Below the pieces are notes generated by a model. The model worked only from the letters and a program-made list of their open reading frames with translations. It searched no databases and was not told the DNA's origin. Position numbers and translations under genes: made by a program. From positions 372,001-436,000 of the forward strand of contig NDFF03000398.1 in the NCBI GenBank assembly GCA_002150815.3: DNA of 64,000 bases. Reading direction: 5' to 3'. Positions 22,591 through 33,654 of this stretch are shown piece after piece. The number at the start of each line of letters is the position of its first letter. The first letter of the stretch is position 1. This stretch comes from Grammothele lineata (lineage: Eukaryota; Basidiomycota; Agaricomycetes; Polyporales; Polyporaceae).

Positions 22591-24323
22591 ATGAACTTCC
22601 TCCCGCCCAACCATTTCCTCAGCCTTCAACGGCCGGACGCGTTCGCCCCCACCCCCGCAGGCATTCCCGACACGTCGACTCTCGCCGCGCACGACTTCGA
22701 TGTCGACACCCGTACCGGATTCATGCCTCCCCAACCCCCGCTCAAACGTCTGCCCCGCGCATGGGAGCCCTGGGAGGCCGCGCTCGAAGACGCCATCGTG
22801 AGCAAGCTGGTACACGCTGACTCGCCCGCGCTCTCGCGGGATGACGAAGAAAGATCGGCTCGATGGCGGACCACGGTCCGAGAGGTGCGTGCACGACCCG
22901 GGCCTTCTCTCCGCCATATCGGGGAAAGCTGACGCCCGCCCGCCTGCTTTAGCTCCCCATCCTCTCCATCGCGGACCTGAAGTCATCCGAGATCCTCCTC
23001 CGGCGCGCACACCATGTCCTCGCGTGGACGATGCACTATTACATCCACACTGTCCCGACCACCGTCAAGGACATCCACATCCCCCCGCCCGTCACCGTCC
23101 CTCTCCTCCAGGTCTGCGCCCAGCTCCAGCTGCCGCCCGTGCTGACCTACTCGGACGACGTGCTCTACAACTGGGACTTCATCAAGCCCCCTGCCTCAGA
23201 CACGCTCTTCTCGCCCACTCAAGAGATCCAGAACATCCGCTGTCTCACGCTCTTCACCGGGCTGCGCGACGAAGAGGAGTTCTATCTCTGCTCGGCGCGC
23301 ATCGAGCTCCGGGGCGTCGAGGCGCTCTCGCTCATGCGTGCCGTCATGGACGAAGCCTTCGTGGGCGACGCGCTCGCTCACCGTCGTATCGCCACTTACC
23401 TCCACCGCCTCGCTGTGGTCATTCGCGAGATGCGCACGCTCCTCGCGGACGTGCGCAAGGGCTGCGATCCGATGCTCTTCTACCACACTATCCGCCCGTG
23501 GTTCTTCGGCGTCGACTCGGACAAGCGCGGCCGCCGCTGGGTCTTCGACGGGCTCGAGCTCGACCCTACCCTGGAGGAGCCGAAGGAGCTCTCGGGCCCC
23601 AGCGCGGCCCAGAGCTCGGTCGTTCACGCGCTCGACATCTTCCTCGGACTCGAGGAGTTCTCTCACTCCCACACGCCTGCCACCCCGAGCGCGAGCAATG
23701 GGGAGCTCGCTGAGGCGCCGCTCCCGCCCCCGACGGACCGGGCTGTGTCATCTGGCTCGGCCTCCTCTGAGGCGTCTCTACCTCCCTCTCCTATCTTCTC
23801 GACGCCCTCGCCCGCACGTTCGTCGTCTTCCCTTTCCTCTGATGCTCCCCCTTCCAGGCCCACGTCGCCCTCCAAGGATGCCGCAAAGCTCTCTTCCCCG
23901 TCCCTCGTCGCATCTTCGCCTTCGACTGCGCCTCCGCCATCCAACACTACCTCAAACTCGAACCCGGAGCCGCCGTCCTTCCTGAACCGCATGCAATCGT
24001 ACATGCCCCGGCACCACCGCGCCTTCCTGAACCACCTGCGCGCGAACCCGCGCCCCATCCGCGCGCTCGTCGAGCGCGCGGGCGACGCCGACCTCCGCGC
24101 CGCGTACGACGTCGCCATCGCCGCCCTTAAGGAGTTCCGCGACGAGCACGTGCGGATCGTCGCGCTGTACATCGTCATTCCTTCGCGCCGCGTGGCGGAG
24201 AAGGCGGTGGGCACGGAGCAGGAGCAGTTGACGAAGGGCCCGGCGAAGGGTTCTGGGGGGACGGATGCGTTCGAGTTCGTGAAGAGCGTGAGGGACAAGA
24301 CGGCGAGTGCGATGTTGGGTTAG
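22591..24323 (+). CDS. Indoleamine 2,3-dioxygenase (IDO)
   Basis: Heme dioxygenase that opens the indole ring of L-tryptophan to N-formylkynurenine, the first step of the kynurenine/NAD pathway; cytosolic. Two exons, 22591-22884 and 22953-24323, give 554 residues. Family landmarks: 'PRAWEPWEAALEDA' near residue 55, 'LPPVLTYSDDVLYNWDF', 'FTGLRDEEEFYLCSARIELRG', and the C-terminal 'HHRAFLNHLRANPRPIRALVE' (substrate and propionate region). The proximal heme ligand is predicted to be the His in 'EFRDEHVRIVALYI' (about residue 497). Between the two halves of the catalytic domain is a Ser/Pro-rich linker of about 110 residues (roughly 355-465), longer than in animal IDO. The start ATG follows a C/T-rich leader. 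The next gene downstream is on the same strand, 465 bp away. Confidence 0.95.
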
Positions 24324-24788
24324 AGGTTCGTGTTCAGATCTGTGCTGGTGAGATGGGGTTGCTGTAGGGATATCGCGGGACAGTGTTAGTACGAGCAGTG
24401 GATACTAGATCAAAGTGTACAGTAGTATCTTACCCCGCTTCTTGGTTATGCACAGGAATTACTATATATGTTTGCCTCCTTCGTTCCACATAAAGGTGTT
24501 CGATGCCAGAGCATCGTCATCCTTTCGTATCTCGTGGCCTCGGGAAGCTTCTTGCACGAACGACGGGTGCACTTTGCATCACAGTGGCGAGCCTCTCCTC
24601 TCGCCGTGTCGAGCCTCGAGCCGGCGTCTGCCGGCCCGTGACGTCGCTAGCCGGAAATTGGACGTGGTGCCTGAGCAGCGAGTCCTGATTACTCTCATCT
24701 CCCAACCACCATCTCCCCTTCCTGCTCCTCTCAGACAACTTCCATCCCATCTCTCACCTTGCCTGCGAACACTACCTTTGACGACGCG

Positions 24789-25404
24789 ATGGAAACAAGA
24801 CAAGCCCACCGCCCGAGGCCGGCCACGACGCCCGACGGATCCCGCACGATCACCGTGCACGACAGCCAGCCCCGCGAAGAGGATCATCTCCCGGAGGGCG
24901 AGCCCGGCCCCGTTGGCTCCCTTCGTCTGCGCGGTGCAGCGAGGCACCGGCAGCGGGTCGTCTGGCGGGAGGACGTGGTGGACAACGAGGGTGCGGGGAA
25001 GAAGAAGTCGAAGAGTGCGTCTTCTCTCTTTCTTTTCTTTGCCCGTCATGGGGCGGGCCGCTGGTTCTTCGTTCTGACCGTTCTACACCCGCATATGTTC
25101 GACAGTATGCTGCATATACCACAAGCCGAGGGAGTTCGACGAGTCTTCCTCGGACGAGTCGAGTGACTCGGATTCGGACTCGGACGCCGATGACGATCGC
25201 GCCCGCCGCAGGTGCGATCACGACCACGACCACAATCACGACCACGCCAATGGCGGACATGGTACTGCGGAGAGGGACGGGCAGAGCGGGGGCGTCGTGC
25301 ACGAGCTCGAGGACGACTCTGACGATGTGAATGCGTACGAGCGCGCGCCTCGTAGGAGACCGAAGACGGGCCCCGGTGCACCCCGAACGGACTGTGAGTG
25401 CTGA
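24789..25404 (+). CDS. YPI1: Type 1 protein phosphatase inhibitor, YPI1/PPP1R11 family
   Basis: Two exons (24789-25014 and 25106-25404) give 174 residues. The core is the family signature: 'RQRVVWREDVVDNEG' (PP1-binding RVxW-type motif) followed by 'KKKSKICCIYHKPREFDESS', where the intron falls inside the KKKSK/ICCIY junction. A run of acidic Ser/Asp follows, then a His-rich stretch HDHDHNHDH, and the C-terminus 'RRPKTGPGAPRTDCEC'. The protein binds and regulates nuclear PP1 (Glc7 in yeast) and is intrinsically disordered. I chose the ATG at 24789 because no in-frame ATG lies between it and the 5' leader. The Cys pair and terminal CEC are typical of the family, whose animal members have been described as E3 ligases as well. 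Confidence 0.9.
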
Positions 25405-25653
25405 GTTCCGGCCGCTCCTCCGTCACAGCCCAGAGACGTCTGACGTTTCGTGCTTGTCCTGCTATAGCTTAGAGCCTCTCCGCTGTTTGTGGTAGAGCAG
25501 TTTGGCATCTTGTAGAGCGACCCTTGTCGCCGTTGTACTATACCCTTCTCGTCGCAAGACCCTCCGTCTACGATATACATCCGAATCCCGATCCGCATGC
25601 ACTCCAACGACTCCCCCCGCCCGACACACCCGCGATCCATCACTCCTCACTCT

Positions 25654-26685
25654 TCACTCCTCCCCCAACCGCGCCCTGACCGGCTCCAACCCAAACGTAT
25701 CCCAAAACTCCCTACTGTCCATCCCGCGCCCGAGCATCTCCGGGGGGCGCGGGAGCGCGCGCACGCCCGCCTCGGCCATGAGCTCGCGCACCCAGCGCGG
25801 CTGCCTGCCCTCCTCGCCCCACGCCGCCGCCCAGTCCCACCAGTCGTAGACGTGCCCGTCGGTGAGGAGCCAGCGCTGCCCTGTGGCGAGCGAGGGGTAG
25901 AAGTGCACGGCGAGGATGGCGCGCGCGACGTCGAGCCCGTGGATCATGTGGATGCTGCCCTGTGTGCGGGTGGGGGAAACGAGATGGCAGCGTGAGTCGA
26001 CTTCCGAGTAGTAAGTACATATGAGCCGGTGAGGAGGAGCGCACCTTCTTCCTAAGCACATCCTTGCTCGTCGCGACGCGCGCGACCCAGTTCCGCGGCT
26101 GGCGCGCCCCGCCCCAGAGCCCGCAGAGGTCGAGCACCGTCGTGCGCACGCCCGGCGCGAGTGCGAGGAGCTCCTCTTCCGCCGCGGCCCGCTTGTTCTC
26201 CGCGTCGAACGAGGAGTGTCTGTCTGTCCATGTGAACTTCTCTGCGTCGAGTGTTGGGCCGCCCTACGCATGTATGCCTTCGTCAGCCCGGGAGCCTCAT
26301 ATGTAGTAGACACCGTCCCCTTCCGAAGAGCCTGAAAATACAGGAAGTAATCACTCACATCCCAAATCCCCGTCGACCCCAACTGCACAAACACCGCCCC
26401 CTCTCCCTCCCTATGCGTCTCCCCATACAGCTTCACCAACCTCCCGCTCGCCCCCCCTTCATAGATCGGGAACGTCACCAGCACCGTCTTCGCGTTCGGC
26501 AGCGCCCTGAACGGCTTTAGAGAGTCAGAGGAGGGGTCGAAGGTGAAGGGGATGGTGCCGGGGCGGCCGGAGCGGGAGGTGCAGGCGACGGAGAGCGGCG
26601 GGGAGCGGGAGGAGCAGAGGGGGAGGAGGAAGGTGGAGGTCCAGCCGGCGCCGAGGATGAGGAGGTCGACGTGGGCCATGACCAT
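25654..26685 (-). CDS. NAD(P)-binding Rossmann-fold protein (NAD-dependent epimerase/dehydratase-like)
   Basis: Three exons. The start at 26685 has a strong context (CCACCATGG). Directly after the start is 'VDLLILGAGWTSTFLLPLC', a GxGxxx-type dinucleotide loop on the first strand, then 'AKTVLVTFPIYEGG' and 'FVQLGSTGIWD', ending exon 1. Exon 2 contains 'GGPTLDAEKFTWTDRHSSFD' and 'TTVLDLCGLWGG'. Exon 3 has 'IHMIHGLDVARAILAVHFYP' and 'WLLTDGHVYDWWDW'. This matches the fungal YeeZ/atypical SDR-like proteins; the catalytic YxxxK is not evident. The substrate is unknown. Its 3' end faces the PP1-inhibitor gene (convergent, 250 bp). It lies downstream of TFIIF beta on the same strand. Confidence 0.8.
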   Translation of the reverse strand: MVMAHVDLLILGAGWTSTFLLPLCSSRSPPLSVACTSRSGRPGTIPFTFDPSSDSLKPFRALPNAKTVLVTFPIYEGGASGRLVKLYGETHREGEGAVFVQLGSTGIWDVSDYFLYFQALRKGTVSTTYEAPGLTKAYMRRAAQHSTQRSSHGQTDTPRSTRRTSGPRRKRSSSHSRRACARRCSTSAGSGAGRASRGTGSRASRRARMCLGRRCAPPHRLICTYYSEVDSRCHLVSPTRTQGSIHMIHGLDVARAILAVHFYPSLATGQRWLLTDGHVYDWWDWAAAWGEEGRQPRWVRELMAEAGVRALPRPPEMLGRGMDSREFWDTFGLEPVRARLGEE

Positions 26686-26999
26686 GGTGGTGGGGGTTGG
26701 GGTGCTTGGGGGTGCTTTTGACAGTGATTATGAATAGGAAAAGGAGAAGGAGAGCTTCTGACGGGCGGTGGGCAGGAGTAGAACGGGGAGGACGGTGGGA
26801 GGACGGGTGGCTGCATTCGGAAGCGTGCGCTTCTCCTACCGGCTTCGGCGGGCATAGGCTTCGGGACACATCGTGCGCGAAGCGCATATACTCAGTATTG
26901 ACGCACTCAATACTGTGAGAGTAGAAGACATGCATGCAGGGCACAAATAAAAATACACGGGGAAAGATGCACCAAACACCAGCTGTACGCAAAAACCCA

Positions 27000-28266
27000 T
27001 CACGATACTTCCTCCATGTCGTCGTCGTCGTCGTCATCATCATCGTCATAGTCCTCCTCGCCCTCCATCTTGATGTCCTCGTACTTGACCGCGCCAGCGG
27101 GTACGTCCTCCGCCTTGATCTACACTCCCCGCGCTCAGCCCCTCTCTCCACTCAGAAAAAGAACAAGCAAACAACCACTCACCCCTCCGCCCTTAAAGTT
27201 CGCCATGAGCTCCCACGTACCATTGTGCTCCCCGGAACGGTGCAGCGTTGCGACCTCGGCGAGCACGTCCTTGAGGTACGCCTCGGGCTGCTGCGTGCGC
27301 TCGCGGAGGGCCTTGATCGGCCAGTGCTCGCGCTCCTGGAAGAGCCGGAAGAGCTGGTCGAGCAGCTGGTTCCGCGGGATGCGCGCCATGCGCTCGTATT
27401 GGCCCTTGGGCGGTTTTTGCTTGCCTTTCTGCAGACCGGGGGAAGTGAGTATCGCAGGATGTCGGAGTAGTACGGGGGGAGCACGAGGGGAGAAGGAGAA
27501 GGAGAAGGACGCACGGTGATGTTGAACGCAGCGTGCCCCGCCGCACCGCTCGTGAGCCTGTTGATCTCGCCCCTCGTCGCGCCCCCCTCCGCATCGATGA
27601 GCCGCGCCTGCCTCGCCGGCTTATTCGCCTGCGCGACCCTATCCTTCAACCTCGCTCTATACCCCGCAGTCAACATCGGGCGCAGATTACACTCGTGCTT
27701 GACGCGGCCCGTGAGGATCGTCATGCGCGCGCGCGAGGCGGGGTTGCCCTCGTCCTTGGCGCGCTCGGCGACGACGATCTGGTTCTCGACGTTGTCGTTG
27801 ACCATGTCCATCTCGTACTCCTCGGGGACCCCGCCCGTGAGCTCGGACGCGGGGAGGGCGAGCATGATGCGCGGGCGCCGGCCGGAGGAGGAGACGGCGT
27901 CGGAGTAGACGCGGATGGTGGCGAGGTGCAGGCCTTCTTCGTCGATGGAGGACCAGAGCTCCATGAGGTGTTTTGGGATCTGGGAAGTGGTTAGACGGTT
28001 GGGTAGGTATTGCGGGATATCTGGGGTGGAGAGCATGACGCGACTGCGTGCGTCGACGTCGTACACTCAACTCCAGGCACGCAGGAAAGAATGGTGGTGG
28101 CAGGCACAGCAGAGAGAGTATGCACCTTAACGAGCCAGACCCTTCCGTGCCCGGTGTCCATCATGAGCGGCTCGTCCGGGTCGGGTTGGTTGTCCTCGTC
28201 GTTCCCTCCGTGCACGGAGTCGAAGCGCTTCGTGTCCTCCTCCTCCATCATTGTGGTGTCGTCCAT
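27000..28266 (-). CDS. TFG2: Transcription initiation factor IIF subunit beta (RAP30/Tfg2)
   Basis: Nuclear subunit of TFIIF that binds RNA polymerase II and stabilises the preinitiation complex. The N-terminus (MDDTTMMEEED...) leads to 'GHGRVWLVK' and, after an intron, 'IPKHLMELWSSIDEEGLHLATIRVY', the dimerisation barrel typical of RAP30. The middle has 'RMTILTGRVKHECNLRP'. The C-terminal exon 'KPPKGQYERMARIPRNQLLDQLFRLFQ' is the winged-helix DNA-binding domain ('REHWPIKALRERTQQPEAYLK'). The protein ends in an acidic tail with nine consecutive Asp, then MEEVS. Four or more exons. The ATG at 28266 is the first in frame, but the frame stays open for about 30 codons upstream, so a non-annotated upstream exon is possible. 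Confidence 0.93.
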
Positions 28267-29767
28267 TTTGAGTGTGTCGTCAGGAACGCCAAGATTAAGC
28301 TCCTCAGAATGTACAAACGTATGAGAAGAGAACGAGGGGCAGCAGAGAGAGGAGGGGGAAAACGGAGGTGCGAGGACAAGACAAGGAGGAGCAGGCGCGG
28401 TCAAAGCCAGAGCAACGCGCCACCGAGTCGACGGCTCTCGGGACGGGCTCAAGCGGGCCGTATTGGCCGGGCGGCATTTTTGATGACGTAACCAGAATAA
28501 GCGCCGTCTTGCCTTTGCCTCTCGTCGCAGCTCGTCGCCCGGTCGCCATCAAACGCGAACAGCCTGTACTGGACGCTCTTTGTTCCATCCCCTTCGAGGC
28601 CTCTGCTGTGCACGAATCGCGTCTCTCTCATTCACACGTCTATCATAACTGGCCAGATCCCGGCTGTCAGCGACATATCCCTACGCACGTGGCATCAGAG
28701 ATATGTACATTCCGGTTTGGTCGCACGTTTCGACACTCCACGGCTTCCCCGCTACGCTTCTTGAACGGACAGCCTTACTCGCCTATGATGGCATCCATGC
28801 ATTAGACTACGCGGACGGGGGTCGGGGTTGTGATGGACGGGTCTCCACGGGGAATGAGTGGACGTGAGTACTGGCTGAAGAGAATACACCCATGGCATGC
28901 AGCGGTCTTCATTCCCCCCCTGACGCGATGATTGCGATGGTTACGGTGCGTGGCATGGGCTGCTATGTTTGCGCGCGCAGCCGTGTTTGGAAGTGGGCGG
29001 AAGGAACTAACAGCTATTTCGATAGATCGCTGTGATGTCGACGAACCTTGTCTGGCCTGCTTCGATCTCAAATTTTTCTGGGGCCGTCTGCGAGCGTTCT
29101 GTTGATGTCTGGAACGAGTGGAGCCCTTCGCCGTTGGCTCGTCCTCTGTCCGCCGCTGCACCGAACGTGCGGCGAACGAATATCGATGCCGCCGGAGCTG
29201 CGGAGGGGTCCTCGAGGCGGAAGCAAGTGGGAGAACGGCGGGGCCGGGGTTTCGCGGAGGCAAATCCCCTGTTTGCGCACCGATCGTGTTTTCGCACTTG
29301 AACTTCCCACTCGGACAGCCCGCACCGAGGCGTCCGGCGCTGGATCGCGCGGGCGCTCGTAGGGCGTTGGCAGGCCCCGGCTCCTTTTTCGAAAACTGCG
29401 TCCCCCGCCCCACCCAGCCACGCCTCACCTCGACGCGCTCGGGGCGGCGCTCGCCCGGGGCGCATCTTCGCACGAGCCGTCTCCATGGGCCCTCGACGCC
29501 GCGCCGGGCACGCACAGCGACGCGCCGGCGGGGCTCGCTCACCGCTCCTCACGCAGACGTGCATTAAATTTGGACGCCACCCGACCGGTGGCGCTGCATT
29601 CCCAGGCGCGGTATATAGCCCTCGCCTCGGTCACAGCGGTCTCCTCGCAGGCGGTCTCTCGTCCCCTCCACATTCCTTCTGGGCCCTCGTCCCCGTCCGA
29701 CCTCCCGTTCTCCTTCCCATTCTTTTCGATCCTCACTCTTTGGATCTTGTCTGTCGTTGCCCTCAAG
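28267..29767. other. Divergent promoter region between TFIIF beta and chitinase
   Basis: 1.5 kb. From 29.0 to 29.56 kb several frames are open on both strands because the DNA is very GC-rich; the longest, 28802-29542 (-), is Arg/Pro/Ala-rich with no domain, and I do not accept it. The right end carries the chitinase TATA box. Confidence 0.5.
29612..29618 (+). promoter_or_regulatory. TATA box of the chitinase gene
   Basis: TATATAG, about 155 bp upstream of the ATG at 29768, in a GC-rich promoter. Confidence 0.5.
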
Positions 29768-32245
29768 ATGCACGCCATGCTTTCCCTTGCGCTCGTCCTC
29801 CTCTCCGGGATTTTCACTCGCGTTCTCGCCTTTGATCTCAGCAGGAACGACAACGTAAGCACTTCTCCTGCATCCGTCTAGCCGAGCGTTGTGCTCACAG
29901 TTCGCTTTCCTGCAGCTCGCAGTGTAAGTTGGACGCGCTTGAGTGTGCATACAACCAGGGTTAACACGCCCGTTCTAGTTACTGGGGCCAAGATGGTTCC
30001 GGCGGCCAGAAGTCGCTCGCGGACTACTGCGCCGACGACACCGTCGACATGTTCCCCCTTGCTTTCCTCTACACCTTTTTCGGCTCCGACGACCTTCCCC
30101 TCATCGACTTCGCCAACGTAAGTTCATTTTCACCTTCCCTGCATCCGCGCATTCCGACATGTCCGCACAGTCCTGCGGCGTGACGTTCTCCGGCACCTCC
30201 CTCCTCAAGTGCGACTCCATCGCGGACGACATCAAGACGTGCCAGGACAAGGGCAAGGCCATTACCCTCTCCCTCGGCGGCGCGACCGGCGTCGTCGGCT
30301 TTTCGTCCGACTCGGAGGCCCAGGACTTTGCGGACACCATCTGGAACATGTTCCTCGGCGGTAGCAGCAGCAAGCGCCCCTTCGGCGAAGCCGTCCTCGA
30401 TGGGTGAGTCCCCTCTCCTCCCGATTGCCGCCAGCGCGCGCCGCCCGGTCTCTGTCCCCAGTCTTGTCCTGCGGTCGCGCTGCGACCTGCCGGGAGAGAT
30501 TAATATTAAGGCGGCGCATCCGCTGCGCGACGCGCGCATCATGTCTCGGATTTGCCGCCCGTACCAAAACTCAAACCTTGTCTCGCAGCATCGACCTCGA
30601 CATCGAGAGCGGCACGCCCGCACACTACGCCGCATTCGTCAAGCGCCTCCGCACCCACACCGACGCCGCGGACAAGACGTACTACATCACCGCCGCGCCC
30701 CAGTGCCCCTTCCCCGACGCGAACATCGGTGACGCCCTCGACGACGCTCCCTTCGACGCCGTCTTCGTCCAGTTCTGTGAGTAGCACTTTTTAAACCTCC
30801 GTTTACTGGGATGGCGCTAATGCGCAAGTGGTCTCCACAGACAACAACTACTGCGGGCTCAACGCGGAGTCGGAGTACAACTTCGAGACGTGGGACAACT
30901 GGGCAAAGACCAAGTCCGCGAACAAGGACGTCAAGGTCTTCATCGGCGCGCCCGGCTCGGCGACCTCTGCCGGCTCCGGGTACGTCTCGGCCAGCAAGCT
31001 CGCGAGCTACGCCAAGGACGCGCAGGAGAAGTACTCGTCCTTTGGGGGCGTGATGCTCTGGGACGCGTCGACTGCCTACGGTGAGTTTGTTTGGAGTGTT
31101 TGCTCGTGTTGTGGTGGGAGGGGATGCTGATTGGGTGCGGGGATGTAGGTAACAACCGTTACGATAAGGCGATCAAGCAGGCCATGTCCGCCGGTGGCTC
31201 TTCGAGCGGCTCGAGCTCGAGCGCTGCTACGTCCTCCACCAAGTCGGCCTCCAAGACCTCGTCCGTGTCTGCTTCGGCCCCTACTACCAAGTCGACGAAG
31301 ACCTCGTCCGCGGTGACCGCTACCACGTCCGACGCTACCGAGAGCACCGACCTCGCCGCGAGCATCACCTCCAGGATCAAGTCCTTCAACGCTGTCTCAG
31401 CCACCACTTCGACCGCCATCACGACCTCGCACGCAGCCAGCCTCACCTCGACGCACACCTCGTCTGCGGCCACCGCAACCGCCACGTCGATCTCGGGCGA
31501 TGACGACGATGAGGATTGCTCGGACGATGACGACACCACCAGCGATGATGAGGACGACTGCAGCGACGATGAGGACGACACTGGCGACGAGAGCGACTGC
31601 GAGGATGACGATGACACGACTACGACGGCCTCCGCGCACGCTGCGTCGTCCACTTCCACGCACAAGGCCTCTTCGTCTACGCACAAGGCTTCGTCTTCGC
31701 ATGCTGCGACCTCCGCGCACGTCACCTCCGCGCACGTTACGTCCTCGACCCACGTCCTCGCTGCGACTTCCACGCACAAGGCCTCCGCCACCTCGACCGC
31801 CGATGATGATTGTGATGACGACACGCCCACCTCCACCGCTACCCAGAAGGCACAGTCTTCATCCGTCGCGGCGACCGCCACTGCGACCTCGTCCGCTTCT
31901 GATGACGACTGTGAAGATGACGAGCCCACTTCCGCTGCTTCCTCTACGTCCGCCACCGCCACCGCCACCGCGACATCGTCCGACGACGACTGCGAGGACG
32001 ACGAGCCGACCTCTGCTTCCTCGGTCGGCACCGTCTCTGCTACCACGACCTCTACGTCCACGTCGGCCTCTGCGACCTCGACGGCGGACGACGACTGCAC
32101 TGACGACGAGCAGCCGACTTCCTCTGCCCCCGCCTCCGCGTCTGCCTCTTCCACCGCCTCCTCGGTGTTCACGACCTCCACGGCGAGGACGACGGCACTC
32201 CCGAAGATGCGACGCGTGCACATGCGCACGACGCGCCACCACTGA
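29768..32245 (+). CDS. GH18 class III chitinase with long Ser/Thr and acidic-Cys tail
   Basis: Secreted chitinase. A signal peptide (MHAMLSLALVLLSGIFTRVLA) is followed by the TIM-barrel start 'DLSRNDNLAVYWGQD'. 'GKAITLSLGGATG' is the SxGG strand. 'LDGIDLDIESG' is the DxxDxDxE catalytic motif, with the last E as acid/base. 'DAVFVQFYNNYCG' and 'FGGVMLWDAS' are the later barrel strands. About seven exons; the catalytic domain ends near 31190. The final exon adds about 350 residues very rich in Ser, Thr, Ala and Asp, likely heavily O-glycosylated, with repeated acidic clusters centred on single cysteines. The extreme C-terminus is basic (RRVHMRTTRHH) and has no GPI-anchor signal, so wall retention by other means is inferred. 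The likely role is remodelling of the fungus's own cell wall. Divergent from TFIIF beta. Confidence 0.93.
31801..32120 (+). repeat. Acidic-Cys repeats in the chitinase tail
   Basis: Four spaced copies of an 11-12 residue unit, DDDC(D/E/T)DD(T/E)(Q)PTS, start near 31804, 31900, 31981 and 32088, separated by Ser/Thr/Ala linkers of 15-25 residues. A looser acidic block with three cysteines (31495-31620) precedes them. Each unit has one cysteine inside an aspartate cluster. Confidence 0.75.
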
Positions 32246-33302
32246 GCGCGCCCCTCCCTCCCTCCTTGGTCGGCTCACGCAGCACGCTCACTCACGACCT
32301 TCACCTTCCCCCCACCCCCCCTTACACCTTACACCTTAATTCTCTCGCCCGCCGATTTCCCAGTCGGGCAGAGTGCGTGCACTCGTTACTTCTCCGAGCC
32401 GAGCCCTCACCCATGGCGCACGGCCTTGCAGGCCTCCCCCCGCGCCTTGTCCATATTCCCGTTCTCGTCCTCCGCTTTTTCTGGATTCCGTATTGTTATC
32501 GTCCCTGCTGTGTTTGTCTCCGTTTCCGCCTCCGTTCTGCTGCTCTCCTGATCCCGACCGCGGCCACAGCGTGGCCGCGCCTCTCTCAGTTACAGTTATA
32601 ATCGCCTCGTCGTCGTCGTGGTGATGTCACGTACAGGGGTTCGACACGCTCTGCTGGACGACTCGCCACGTCTCCTCTCTTATATCTCCCATCACTAGGT
32701 ATAATCAATCGCCCGCGCCGGTGCCGGGTGTACCCTCCAATACGCCATACGTCAAACGCAATACGCACTACGCTGTATCGTTAACTGTCTAGCACTAGTC
32801 GATGATGCTGTCGCTCGTTATATACGTACACACGTCTCCATATATGTCGTATGATTTGTTCTCGTCTGAGCTGTCTGAGCTGTTTGAGGTGTGATTTGCG
32901 GGGCTAGTCCGCGGGGGGTGCGGTGCAGGTGGTGTGTTAAACACATTGTGCGCATAAAACGGTGCCTTGGACGAAGACGTATGTGGTGTTAGTCTATCAT
33001 GCATCAACGTCCGTAGAGTTGTGGATGAAAGTGCTAATGCGTTCCGGCAGCGGCTTCTATTCGTCCTCTTGCGCCCGCGTTTCTCGTCTGCGTGAGCTCG
33101 GGGCCCCTCAGCTTGTGCGCCAGCCCCCGCGCCACGCGACGTTTCAGTGCTCTGACGTTCCAGCACTGTGCGTGGGACGTGCTCGACGCGCTCCTTGCGC
33201 ACTTCGCCCTCCACATACCAATGGCGGACTAGCAACGTATGCAAGCCCCTGGGGAGTTCATCTCGGGGCTGTCTCCAGGAGTAAAGGGTACGCGATGGCG
33301 CC
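32246..33302. other. Intergenic, chitinase 3' side and HET1 promoter
   Basis: The first 350 bases are strongly pyrimidine-rich (3' UTR of the chitinase). No gene or RNA recognised up to the HET upstream element. Confidence 0.45.
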
Positions 33303-33347
33303 TTGGTTCAATTCGCGGAACGAAGTCGAACCAAAGCGCCGAACCAA
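33303..33347. promoter_or_regulatory. HET upstream inverted-repeat element, copy 1
   Basis: TTGGTTC (33303-33309), 18 nt, GAACCAA (33328-33334), 6 nt (AGCGCC), and a second GAACCAA (33341-33347). It lies 308 bp before the HET1 ATG. The same arrangement, with the same 18-nt spacing, precedes HET2 and HET3. The core is a perfect 7-bp inverted repeat, as expected for a site bound by a dimeric regulator. Confidence 0.65.
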
Positions 33348-33654
33348 CGCGGTCTGCGCAACACGCATTTAAGCGCTAGCGACTATCTCGCTCAACATTG
33401 CCCATCGTCTCCAGTGTCGGCGTCCGAATCTAAACGCATCTGTGCCAATATATTCCATCGAATCGCTTGTTTCATTTGCGAAACTCGTACCTGCGTGCCC
33501 TGTGCGTGCCGATTACGACTTCCCCCCTCTCGCCCGCTCCTCTCCTACCGCCCCCAACACCGCTATCTAAATCGCCTCGTTCCTGAGGTATGCGCTCACT
33601 TCTGTCATTCTATCTCTTGAGCACAAGCTGATCTATGTCACCTTTCATGTAGTC

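Noticed and set aside
28802..29542. 246-codon minus-strand frame upstream of the chitinase
   Set aside because: Arg/Pro/Ala-rich, and several frames on both strands are open over the same very GC-rich DNA; fits a promoter region.
31159..32229. 356-codon antisense open frame under the chitinase tail, and a 279-codon +1 frame
   Set aside because: Shadows of the biased Ser/Thr/Asp codons of the real frame; low-complexity products with no domain.
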